A stretch of 64,000 nt of DNA from Nocardia sp. CDC159 (GTDB lineage: Bacteria; Actinomycetota; Actinomycetes; Mycobacteriales; Mycobacteriaceae), in NCBI RefSeq assembly GCF_023740735.1, contig NZ_JAMRXH010000007.1, positions 62,001 through 126,000 of the forward strand, in the 5' to 3' direction. Position 1 is the first letter of the stretch; each line of letters starts with the position of its first letter. A program made the position numbers and the translations under genes. The notes under the pieces were generated by a model. It had not been told where the DNA came from and did no database searches. It was given only the letters and a program-made list of their open reading frames with translations. Shown piece by piece: positions 17,612-24,688 of this stretch.

Positions 17612-18666
17612 CCAGGGTCGGCGTGATCGGCGCATCGGGTATGGCGGGCGGCGAGCTGATCCGGATCATCGATCAGCACCCGCACCTCGACGCCGTCTTC
17701 CTCGGCGGGTCGCGCAATGTCGGCGAGACCGTGGTGGCGCTGCATCCGAATCTGCGCTCGCGAAACGGCCTGGTGGTCGAGCGGGTGGAGCCGGGGGAGG
17801 TGCGTCGGCGCTGCGATGTCGTCGTCTTCGCCACCCCACCGGCGGTGTCGGCGCGGCTGATACCCGAAATCGCCGACGACACAACGGTGGTCATCGATAT
17901 GAGCGGGGCCTTCCGCATCCGTTCCGAGGAGGTCCACCGGCAGTGGTACCCGGCGGTGCGGCGGGATCAGGGATGGGCCGAGCGGTTCAGTTACGGTGTG
18001 CCCGAACTGATCTCGAACGAGCTCGCGACCGCGAACCTCATCTCGCTGCCCGGCTGCTATGCGACCGCGGTCACCCTGGCCCTGGCCCCGCTCGTCTTCG
18101 AACTGGGGCTGCGGCGGAGCACGGTGGTCATCGACGGCAAGAGTGGTTCCAGCGGTGGTGGTCAGCGGCTTCGGCGCGGCAATCTGCATTCCTATCGCAG
18201 CGGCGCGATCACCCCGTATGCGCCGGGGGGCCATCGGCATGCCGCGGAGGTGGAGGGGTTTCTGGCGCGGCGGGCGCCCGACGCGGAGCTGACCGTGATG
18301 ATGTCCGCCTACGGGGTGGGGCACGTCCGCGGGCTGCTCGCGAGCTGTTATGTGCTGAGCGACAAGCAGTTCGACGCGCGCACCCTGGCCCGAACCTATC
18401 TGCGCTACTACCGCGGTCAGCATTTCGTGCGCGTGCGCGACCACCGGGAAACGATGGTGCCCATGCCCGACCCGCATTTCGTCGTCGGCTCCAATTTCTG
18501 CGATCTCACCGTCATGCCCGACGCCGCGGGCGGCCGGGTCGTGGCCCTGGCGGCCCTGGACAACCTGATCAAGGGCGCCGCGGGCCAGGCGGTGCAGGCC
18601 ATGAATCACCGCCTCGGTCACCGCGCCGAGGAAGGTCTCGAGATGCAGCCGGTGGCCCCCGTATGA
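17608..18666 (+). CDS. LysY/ArgC-like carrier-bound acyl-phosphate reductase
   Basis: The 352-residue product resembles N-acetyl-gamma-glutamyl-phosphate reductase and LysY. It has a Rossmann nucleotide site GASGMAG (8-14), the catalytic Cys150 in LPGCYATA, and a GKSGSSGGG-type loop with GHRHAAEV holding the expected catalytic His. It should reduce the carrier-bound acyl phosphate made by the LysZ-like kinase to the semialdehyde using NADPH. ATG 17608 overlaps the LysX-like stop. Being next to the carrier favours LysY rather than ArgC function. Confidence 0.9.
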   Translation: MTRVGVIGASGMAGGELIRIIDQHPHLDAVFLGGSRNVGETVVALHPNLRSRNGLVVERVEPGEVRRRCDVVVFATPPAVSARLIPEIADDTTVVIDMSGAFRIRSEEVHRQWYPAVRRDQGWAERFSYGVPELISNELATANLISLPGCYATAVTLALAPLVFELGLRRSTVVIDGKSGSSGGGQRLRRGNLHSYRSGAITPYAPGGHRHAAEVEGFLARRAPDAELTVMMSAYGVGHVRGLLASCYVLSDKQFDARTLARTYLRYYRGQHFVRVRDHRETMVPMPDPHFVVGSNFCDLTVMPDAAGGRVVALAALDNLIKGAAGQAVQAMNHRLGHRAEEGLEMQPVAPV

Positions 18667-19469
18667 GCCGGGTGAACACGGTGATCAAGCTGGGCGGCAG
18701 CTGCGTCGACGAGCTGGACGACCGGTGGTGGGACGATCTGGCCGAAAACGCCAGGCGCACGGCCGTTCTCCTGGTTCACGGCTGGTCGCGGCCGCTGCGG
18801 TCGCTCGATCCGGCCCACGGCGAACCGGGTGCGTTCCTGCGTGACCGGTACGGCAATCGGAGCCGGTACACCACGCCCGCGGTGATCCGGGACATTCGAG
18901 CCGTCAGCGGACAGATCCGCGCCGGAATCGCGCGGAACCTGTCCGCCCGGGGCATTGGGGTCGATCAGATCGTCGGCAGCGACGGGTTGCTGAATACCGC
19001 TGCGGGCGAACGCCTCTGGTGGCGCGACGGACAACTGGTCGAGATCGACAACCTCGTCGGTCCGATCCGCGAGGTGAACGTCGAGCGGCTCGCGCACCGG
19101 GCGGCCGACTGCGTGATCGTCACGCCGCTCGCCTCGGATCCGGCGGGCCGCACCGTCAACACCGATGCCGACCGTGCCGCGGCGGCGCTCGCGGGGGCCA
19201 CCGGCGCGACGGATCTCGTACTGGTGACCGATGTTTCCCATTTCCTCGTCGACGGGAAACCGATGACGACCCTGACGCCGCGGCTCGCCGCGCGCCACCG
19301 CGACGGCACCGCCACGGGCGGCATGCGCAAGAAATTGCGGGCCGCCACCGAGGCGATCGACCACGGGGTGGCCACGGTCGTGCTGGGCAGCGGAACCATC
19401 ACCGACCTGCTGAGCGGTCGTTCGGGCACCAGAATCACCGACCATCGAACGCAAGGGACCTCGGTATGA
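18663..19469 (+). CDS. LysZ/ArgB-like carrier-bound amino acid kinase
   Basis: The 268-residue amino acid kinase-family protein has the phosphate-binding VIKLGGS (7-13), a DQIVGSDGLLN segment that binds substrate, and a nucleotide region with GGMRKKLRAA. It is predicted to phosphorylate the free side-chain carboxylate of the carrier-bound amino acid. RYGNRSRYTT around residues 62-71 supplies positive charge of the kind LysZ uses to bind its acidic carrier. ATG 18663 overlaps the upstream stop by four bases. Confidence 0.9.
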   Translation: MSRVNTVIKLGGSCVDELDDRWWDDLAENARRTAVLLVHGWSRPLRSLDPAHGEPGAFLRDRYGNRSRYTTPAVIRDIRAVSGQIRAGIARNLSARGIGVDQIVGSDGLLNTAAGERLWWRDGQLVEIDNLVGPIREVNVERLAHRAADCVIVTPLASDPAGRTVNTDADRAAAALAGATGATDLVLVTDVSHFLVDGKPMTTLTPRLAARHRDGTATGGMRKKLRAATEAIDHGVATVVLGSGTITDLLSGRSGTRITDHRTQGTSV

Positions 19470-19897
19470 GCCTGTCACGCAGCATTGTCAAACCCGCATC
19501 GCACGCCGCGCCCGCCGGGAACTATTCGACCGCGATCCGCACGCCGCTCTCGGGCGAGGCCGCGCTGCTGTCGATCAGCGGCCAGGTCGCGAAGGGCCGC
19601 GACGGAATGCCGACCGCACTCGGTGACGCCGGGAAGCAGACCGAGGTGATCTTCGATCTCGTGTCCGAAATCCTCGACGCGGCGGGCGGCACCATCGATG
19701 ATCTGGTCGGCATCGTCATCCACATCGTGGACCGGGCCGACTTCCAGGCCGTGAAACGGGTGCGCGACAGCAGGGTCGGCGATCCGCCGCCGACCAGCTC
19801 CATCGTCCAGGTGAGCGGCCTGGCCAGCCCGGAGTTCCTGGTTGAGGTCACCGCGACCGCCGTGCTCTCGACGACCGGCGGGGAGGAGGTCCGTTGA
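19466..19897 (+). CDS. RidA/YjgF-family protein lacking the catalytic arginine
   Basis: The 143-residue product fits the RidA (Rid7/YjgF) fold: ALLSISGQVAKG, QTEVIFDLVSEILDAAGG, DDLVGIVIHIVD and the C-terminal PPPTSSIVQVSGLASPEF region. In active RidA the last part reads PxRxxVxV; here the Arg is Ser (PTSSIVQV), so a normal enamine/imine hydrolase activity is not expected. It may have another role in handling imine intermediates or be structural. It is embedded in the operon (ATGA overlap with the LysZ-like gene, TTGA with the next). Confidence 0.85.
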   Translation: MSLSRSIVKPASHAAPAGNYSTAIRTPLSGEAALLSISGQVAKGRDGMPTALGDAGKQTEVIFDLVSEILDAAGGTIDDLVGIVIHIVDRADFQAVKRVRDSRVGDPPPTSSIVQVSGLASPEFLVEVTATAVLSTTGGEEVR

Positions 19898-20478
19898 TCG
19901 CGCCCCGAGTCCTGATCATCGATAACGGCAGCCTGTCCATCGCCGCGCTGCGGCGGCGATTCGAATCCCTCGGCCTCGGCACCGAGGTGGTCCCGTGCGC
20001 CGAGGCGCCCGCGCGGATCGGCGAGTATCAGGCCCTGGTGCTGAGCGGGACCAAGATCCCGGCCGACGTCGGCGACTACTCGCGAATCGTCGACCTGTTC
20101 ACCGACTCGCACACGCCAACCCTCGGAGTGTGCGGCGGTATGCACATCATCGCGCTGGCCTACGGCGCGAGACTCACGCGCGGGAAACAGCGGATCGGCA
20201 ACCACAAGGTGGAACTGGATCCGCGCGATTCCGTGCTCGGCGGCGCACCCTCGACGGTCTCGCTGTTTCAGCGGCATACGCGGTATGTCGGCGAGGTGCC
20301 CGCGGGTTTCCGGAAGATCGGGTGGGCCCCGGACTGTCCCGTCGAGGTGATTCGCTCGGACGACGGCAGAATCGTCGGCTCCCAGGCCCATCTCGAATTC
20401 CGCCCCGACGGCTTCGCCCTCATTGCCAGGTTTGCCCGCTTCGCCGGATTGCTGCCCGCGGAAGGGAGCCGATCGTGA
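19894..20478 (+). CDS. Class I glutamine amidotransferase-like hydrolase
   Basis: The 194-residue protein is a stand-alone class I amidotransferase domain. It has the nucleophile Cys80 in GVCGGMH, and His166/Glu168 in AHLEF, so the Cys-His-Glu triad is complete. No synthase partner domain is fused. The class hydrolyses gamma-amides and gamma-glutamyl bonds, so it might deamidate the carrier's C-terminal Gln or cut the gamma-glutamyl isopeptide to release product; both are hypotheses. The start is TTG at 19894, inside the RidA stop, chosen because no other start keeps the N-terminal VLIIDNGS strand. Confidence 0.85.
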   Translation: MIAPRVLIIDNGSLSIAALRRRFESLGLGTEVVPCAEAPARIGEYQALVLSGTKIPADVGDYSRIVDLFTDSHTPTLGVCGGMHIIALAYGARLTRGKQRIGNHKVELDPRDSVLGGAPSTVSLFQRHTRYVGEVPAGFRKIGWAPDCPVEVIRSDDGRIVGSQAHLEFRPDGFALIARFARFAGLLPAEGSRS

Positions 20479-20864
20479 ACCACATACCGGAACGGGTCGC
20501 CGCATGGTTCGCCGCACCCAACTTCGCCCATATCGCCTCCATCGAGCCCGACGGGACGCCGCAGCTGTCGGTGGTCTGGGTCGAATCGGACGGGGACACC
20601 GTGATCTTCTCGACCACGAAGCAGCGCCGAAAATACGCCAACCTCCGCCGCTGTCCCCGGGCCACCATTCTCGTGTCGAAACCGGGGGATCCCTATGGGT
20701 ACTGCGAGATCCGCGGCACCGTCACGATGCGCGACGATCCCGCCGGCGAGCTGATTCAGCGGCTGTCGCGTGCGTACACCGGCAATCCGTTCACCCTGGA
20801 TACCGCCCAGACGCGGCGGGTCGTCGTGACGGTGACGCCGCGGCGGGTGATCGTGCGGGGCTGA
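20475..20864 (+). CDS. PPOX-family flavin/F420-dependent oxidoreductase
   Basis: The 129-residue split-barrel protein resembles Rv1155-type F420-binding reductases: FAHIASIEPDGTPQLSVVWV near the N-terminus, STTKQRRKYANLRRCPRATI in the middle and VVVTVTPRRVIV at the end. F420 is available because fbiC lies in the same window. In this operon it may reduce or oxidise a carrier-bound or released imine or aldehyde product. GTG 20475 overlaps the preceding stop. The exact cofactor (FMN or F420) is inferred. Confidence 0.82.
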   Translation: MNHIPERVAAWFAAPNFAHIASIEPDGTPQLSVVWVESDGDTVIFSTTKQRRKYANLRRCPRATILVSKPGDPYGYCEIRGTVTMRDDPAGELIQRLSRAYTGNPFTLDTAQTRRVVVTVTPRRVIVRG

Positions 20865-20882
20865 GCGGCGGACCGTCCGGCC

Positions 20883-20888
20883 TAGACT
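20883..20888 (+). promoter_or_regulatory. Candidate leaderless -10 element (TAGACT)
   Basis: TAGACT sits six bases before the ATG at 20895, the spacing expected for a transcript that begins at the start codon. Confidence 0.5.
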
Positions 20889-20894
20889 GACGCC

Positions 20895-21053
20895 ATGTAC
20901 AACTGGGCCCTGCAGGACGCCATCGCGGCGTTCGTCGAAAGCCAGAAGCCGTACTGGCAGGCGCAGCACGATATCTACCTGGCGGTCTTGCACGGCTTCG
21001 TCGATGTGCAGAGTCACCTGCTGACGCTGCTCGGCTTCCCGCCGGTGCCGTGA
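20895..21053 (+). CDS. Small protein of unknown function (52 aa)
   Basis: The 52-residue product begins MYNWALQDAIAAFVESQ and is largely amphipathic helix, ending LLGFPPVP. It has no ribosome binding site but a -10-like TAGACT six bases upstream of its ATG, and its stop overlaps the GTG of the following membrane protein (GTGA), so it looks translationally coupled to it. It is too short for family assignment and I do not recognise it. Confidence 0.5.
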   Translation: MYNWALQDAIAAFVESQKPYWQAQHDIYLAVLHGFVDVQSHLLTLLGFPPVP

Positions 21054-21469
21054 CCGCGGCCTCGATCGACCGGCTGGAACCGGCCGCCGAGACGCGCGGG
21101 CCCGCCTGGTCGGTGCTGGGCGCCGTGTTGGCCGTGGTGTTGGTGCTCGACGGGCTGCTCTCGCTCGCCCTCGAGGTGCTGTATCTGCCGACGTATATCG
21201 GGGCCACGCCGTTTCCGATCGCCGCCGCGGTGGCCGCGGTCGGGAATGTGGCGCTGATCGCGGGGATGGGTGCGGTCGTCGACCGACCGGCGGCCATGTC
21301 GCTGCCGCTGATCGCGTGGTTGTTCGGGTTCCTGATCTGCTCGACCGCCGGGCCCGGCGGTGATGTGCTGCTCACCGACGACTGGGCCTCGCCCCTGCTG
21401 CTGGCCTGCGGCCTGATTCCGGCCGGGTTCTATCTGTTCCGCAAGGCGTTTCCGCCGGTTCGGGTCTGA
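21050..21469 (+). CDS. Conserved membrane protein, Rv1171-like
   Basis: The 139-residue product has about four hydrophobic helices (roughly 22-42, 53-75, 80-95 and 110-125) and no catalytic motif. In M. tuberculosis (from memory) Rv1171 directly follows mshB and precedes fbiC; here it is separated from mshB by the carrier-protein cluster. Function unknown. GTG 21050 overlaps the stop of the small upstream gene. Confidence 0.65.
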   Translation: MTAASIDRLEPAAETRGPAWSVLGAVLAVVLVLDGLLSLALEVLYLPTYIGATPFPIAAAVAAVGNVALIAGMGAVVDRPAAMSLPLIAWLFGFLICSTAGPGGDVLLTDDWASPLLLACGLIPAGFYLFRKAFPPVRV

Positions 21470-21601
21470 CCGCTCGCGGCCGGGTGACGGCTTCGTGCCA
21501 CGAATATTCGCTATTCGTACTCAGTTTGCGATGTTTTCGTTACTCTCTCTCGCAACACGGGTGAGGCGCCCGACTCGGCGCCGCGCGAGGAGGTCCGGCG
21601 G

Positions 21602-23851
21602 GTGCGATGGTCGAAACTGCGCCGGGCCGGGGTGCGCGGACGGATCGGAGTTCGGGCGCGACTGCTCGCGATCGTGCTCATCTCCAGCGTCACGCTGCTC
21701 GGTATCGGCGTCGGAGCGGCCGCCTACCTGGTGAAATCCGGCCACGAGGCCAAGCAGTGGGCCGAACTGGCCAGCAGTACGACCACCCCGGCCATGCTCA
21801 TGGTGCAGGCCTTCGAGGAGGAGCGGCGACTGTCGCTGCTGTCGCTGGCCGGTGATGCCTCGGTTGCCGAAGCCCTTGCGGCCGCGCGCAAGAAGTCCGA
21901 CGACGCGCTGGTCGCGGTGACGGCCAAGGGCGATGCCGCGCGCGAACTCAATCCCGGCGGCGCGAAATCCGATATCGAGGGCTACAACAAGCTGTTCGCC
22001 ATGGTGCCGCAGGTGCGCGGCGGCGTGGACGCGCGCCAGGCCCCGCCGGAGCAGGTGTTCGACTTCTACACCCAGGTCATCGGGACGATCATCGCGGCAT
22101 CCATGCTGGCGGCGCGGGTGGCGCCCGATGCCGGTATCGCCGTGGAACTGGGGTACGGCGTGGACCCGCTGCGGGCGGCCGAGGCGCTGTCGATCGCCGA
22201 CTCTCTGGGCGCGGTGGCACTGACCGTGGGGGAGCTCACGCCCGCGCAGCTGACCCGAATCGCCGCGCGCGTCGGCGAATTCCGCGGCGAGGTGGCTTAT
22301 GCGCAGGCGGTGCTGAAGGGTGAGCGGCTGGCCCGGCTACAGGACATCATCGCCAGTCCGGACTATCGCAATGTGCTCGCGCAGCAGGACGCCATCCTGC
22401 AGCGCGGGCCGGTGAGCGCCGCGAGATCCGCCGAGCTGCCCATGTCGACCGCCGCCTGGCAGGACGCCTCGGGTCGGCTGGTCGCGGATCTGCTTCGGCT
22501 GTGGGAGGACCAGAGCCGCGATGCGCACGCGCTCGCCCGCCAGCAGGGCGAGCACACGGAGCGGCGCTCGCTGCTCGGCGGCGCGGCCGTGCTTGCGATC
22601 GCCGCGCTGGCCTTCGTACTCGCCCTGGTGCTGGCCAACCGCTTCATCGGCCGCATGCGCCGATTGCGCCGCGACACTTTGGAATTGGCCGACGAGCGGC
22701 TGCCCGAGCTCATGCGCCGACTCGACGCGGGCGAGCCGGTCGACGCGGCGGCCGAGGGTGCGCGGCTGGACTACGGCACCGACGAACTCGGCCAGGTGGC
22801 CAAGGCGTTCAACCGAGCCCAGGTCGCGGCGCTGTCGGCCGCGGTGGCCGAGGCGAATACGCGCACGGGTGTCAATGCGGTATTCCTCAATATCGCCCAT
22901 CGCAGCCAGGTCGTGGTGCATCGCCAGCTCGCCCTGCTGGACCAGGCCGAGCGGCGTGAGGAGAACGCCGATCAGCTCGAATTGCTGTTCCAGCTGGATC
23001 ATCTGGCGACCCGCGCGCGGCGCAACGCGGAGAATCTGATCATTCTCGGCGGTGAGCAGCCGGGTCGGCGCTGGCGCAAACCGGTGCAGCTGCTGGAGCT
23101 CGTGCGCGGTGCGGTCGCGGAGAGTCTGGACTACACCCGCATCCACACCGGCCGCATGCCGGAGGTGGCGGTGATCAGCAGCGCGGTGGCCGATCTCATC
23201 CACCTGCTGGCCGAGCTGATGGACAACGCGACCGCGTTCTCGCCGCCGCAGGCGCGGGTGAACGTCACCGGTGCGGTGGTCGGGCGCGGCGTGGCGATCG
23301 AGATCGTCGATCAGGGCCTGGGCATGTCGGATGTCGAGCTGGCCGAGCGCAATCGGCTGCTGGCCGATCCGCCGGACTTCCACGTGGCCGCGCTGTCCAG
23401 CGATACCCGGCTGGGGCTGTTCGTGGTCGCGAAACTGGCCACCCGGCACGGGGTTTCGGTGCGGCTGGGGGAGTCGGTCTACGGCGGCGTGCGGGCGGTG
23501 GTGGTGATCCCGACCGCGCTGCTGGCCGCGGAAGACGTTGCGGAAACCGCTGTGGCGCAACCGGAACCGGTGGCGCGCCGCTCGGCCTGGTTCACCCCGG
23601 CGGCGGAACTGGCCGCGAAGCCGCCGCTGCCGCGCCGGGCACGCCAGCACGCGACCCGGACCGATACCGCGCCGCCCGAGGTCGCACCCGCGCGTCCGCG
23701 CACCGCCGATCAGGCCCGCACCCTCATGAGTGCCATCGAGAGCGGCACCCGCGAGGGGCGCCGCCCGCGTGCCGAATTCGATTCGACCGCGATCCGGAAC
23801 GATGAAATCCGTACCAGAGAGGGCGACGATGACCACTTCCCAGCGAACTGA
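21602..23851 (+). CDS. Nitrate/nitrite-sensing-domain histidine-kinase-like protein (CvnA-type)
   Basis: The 749-residue product has a TM segment (about 22-43), an extracytoplasmic NIT-type helical sensor (about 50-310), a second TM (about 323-345), a HAMP-like linker and a C-terminal HATPase domain. The phospho-acceptor-like LNIAHRSQVVVHRQL is typical of conservon kinases, and the N, G1 and G2 boxes are LMDNATAF, IVDQGLGMS and GLFVVAKLA. The tail after residue 650 is Pro/Ala-rich and disordered. The gene leads a three-gene operon; the next ORF starts inside its end. GTG 21602 is used. Confidence 0.88.
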   Translation: MRWSKLRRAGVRGRIGVRARLLAIVLISSVTLLGIGVGAAAYLVKSGHEAKQWAELASSTTTPAMLMVQAFEEERRLSLLSLAGDASVAEALAAARKKSDDALVAVTAKGDAARELNPGGAKSDIEGYNKLFAMVPQVRGGVDARQAPPEQVFDFYTQVIGTIIAASMLAARVAPDAGIAVELGYGVDPLRAAEALSIADSLGAVALTVGELTPAQLTRIAARVGEFRGEVAYAQAVLKGERLARLQDIIASPDYRNVLAQQDAILQRGPVSAARSAELPMSTAAWQDASGRLVADLLRLWEDQSRDAHALARQQGEHTERRSLLGGAAVLAIAALAFVLALVLANRFIGRMRRLRRDTLELADERLPELMRRLDAGEPVDAAAEGARLDYGTDELGQVAKAFNRAQVAALSAAVAEANTRTGVNAVFLNIAHRSQVVVHRQLALLDQAERREENADQLELLFQLDHLATRARRNAENLIILGGEQPGRRWRKPVQLLELVRGAVAESLDYTRIHTGRMPEVAVISSAVADLIHLLAELMDNATAFSPPQARVNVTGAVVGRGVAIEIVDQGLGMSDVELAERNRLLADPPDFHVAALSSDTRLGLFVVAKLATRHGVSVRLGESVYGGVRAVVVIPTALLAAEDVAETAVAQPEPVARRSAWFTPAAELAAKPPLPRRARQHATRTDTAPPEVAPARPRTADQARTLMSAIESGTREGRRPRAEFDSTAIRNDEIRTREGDDDHFPAN

Positions 23852-24233
23852 CCTCGGCTGGCTGCTCGACGATCTGATCAACGGACTGGCCGGGGCCGAG
23901 TCCGCGGTGCTGCTGTCGACCGACGGTCTGCTGCTCGGCCGGTCCGGTGGGCTGGAACAGGCCGAGGCGGAACGCTTCTCGGCCATGGCCTCGGCCCTGC
24001 ACAGCCTCGCCCGCAGCGCCGGACAGCATTTCCAGGCGGGCGGGGTGTGCCAGACCGTGATCGAGCTCGACCACGCGGTGCTGTTCATCACCGCGGCGGG
24101 CGCGAACGCGTGCCTGGCACTGCTGGCCACGGAGAACGCCGATATGGGCATGGTGGCCTACGAGATGAATCAGACGGTGCAGCGGCTCGGATCGCATCTG
24201 TCGGTCGATCCGCGCGGTTCGATACGGCAATGA
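23829..24233 (+). CDS. Roadblock/LC7-domain protein (CvnB-type)
   Basis: The 134-residue product is a compact roadblock/LC7 domain: LGWLLDDLINGLAGAESAVLLSTDGLLLG at the start and an LALLATENADMGMVAYEM strand-helix later. In Streptomyces conservons this protein associates with a Ras-like GTPase. ATG 23829 with GAGGG upstream overlaps the end of the kinase-like gene. The stop overlaps the next gene (ATGA). Confidence 0.9.
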   Translation: MTTSQRTDLGWLLDDLINGLAGAESAVLLSTDGLLLGRSGGLEQAEAERFSAMASALHSLARSAGQHFQAGGVCQTVIELDHAVLFITAAGANACLALLATENADMGMVAYEMNQTVQRLGSHLSVDPRGSIRQ

Positions 24234-24604
24234 ACGGGCCGCGCGAGTCCTGGTACGAGGAGGACGCCGGTCCGCTGGTCCGCCTCTACGCGGTCACCCG
24301 CGGCCGGGGTCGTGTCGCCCACGCGGACCTCACCCTGGCGACCCAGGTCGTCGACGCCCGGATCGGCGCGGCGCTGCACCGCACCGAACCCGAATACGCG
24401 GCCATCGTGCGACTGTGCCGCACGCCGCAGTCGGTGGCGGAGGTCGCCGCGCGGCTGCGTCTTCCGCTGACCCTGGTGAAGGTCTTGATCGGCGACCTGA
24501 TCGACGACGGCCGACTCCGCTACCGCTCGACCCCGGCCGCGGTGACCCCCGAGGCCGAACTGGCCCTCCTGCAGGCGGTCCTGCACGGCATCCGCGCCCT
24601 CTGA
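24230..24604 (+). CDS. DUF742 protein (CvnC-type)
   Basis: The 124-residue product has the DUF742 signature VRLYAVTRGRG early, and a wINGed-helix-like C-terminal part with EYAAIVRLCRTPQSVAEVAARLRLPLTLVKVLIGDLIDDG. In conservons it sits between the roadblock protein and a small GTPase (CvnD). Here the next gene is a convergent GMC oxidoreductase, so no CvnD is encoded. ATG 24230 overlaps the roadblock stop. Confidence 0.88.
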   Translation: MNGPRESWYEEDAGPLVRLYAVTRGRGRVAHADLTLATQVVDARIGAALHRTEPEYAAIVRLCRTPQSVAEVAARLRLPLTLVKVLIGDLIDDGRLRYRSTPAAVTPEAELALLQAVLHGIRAL

Positions 24605-24613
24605 CCGCACCCC

Positions 24614-24666
24614 TCGCACCCCCTCCCGCGCTTCGCACCCGCTTCGGCCACCCGCAGGGGGTGCGA
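24614..24666. terminator. Bidirectional hairpin between convergent genes
   Basis: TCGCACCCCCT (24614-24624) and AGGGGGTGCGA (24656-24666) form a perfect 11-base stem with a 31-base loop, placed between the DUF742 stop and the GMC oxidoreductase stop. No U-tract follows. Confidence 0.55.
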
Positions 24667-24688
24667 AGTGCCGGAAAGGGTGCGGCGT

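Larger units (their letters stand above)
12263..20864. other. Accessory biosynthetic cluster built around an amino-group carrier protein
   Basis: Eleven genes: ATP-grasp protein, LysR regulator, LysE exporter (reverse strand), then eight overlapping genes from a homocitrate-synthase-like enzyme through carrier, LysX-, LysY- and LysZ-like proteins, RidA-like protein, amidotransferase-like hydrolase and PPOX flavoprotein. Every junction in the eight-gene run overlaps by one to four bases (ATGA, TGATG, TTGA or GTGA), indicating one tightly coupled operon. The cluster lies between mshB and an Rv1171-like gene that are neighbours in the remembered M. tuberculosis order, which suggests insertion. 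Carrier-protein chemistry of this type is known for lysine/arginine synthesis and for some Streptomyces metabolites such as vazabitide. The product here is unknown. Confidence 0.8.

Noticed and set aside
16581..20864. Carrier-dependent primary lysine or arginine pathway
   Set aside because: dapC, dapD and dapE are present in the same window, and the LysJ and LysK equivalents are missing, so primary lysine synthesis through the carrier is unlikely.
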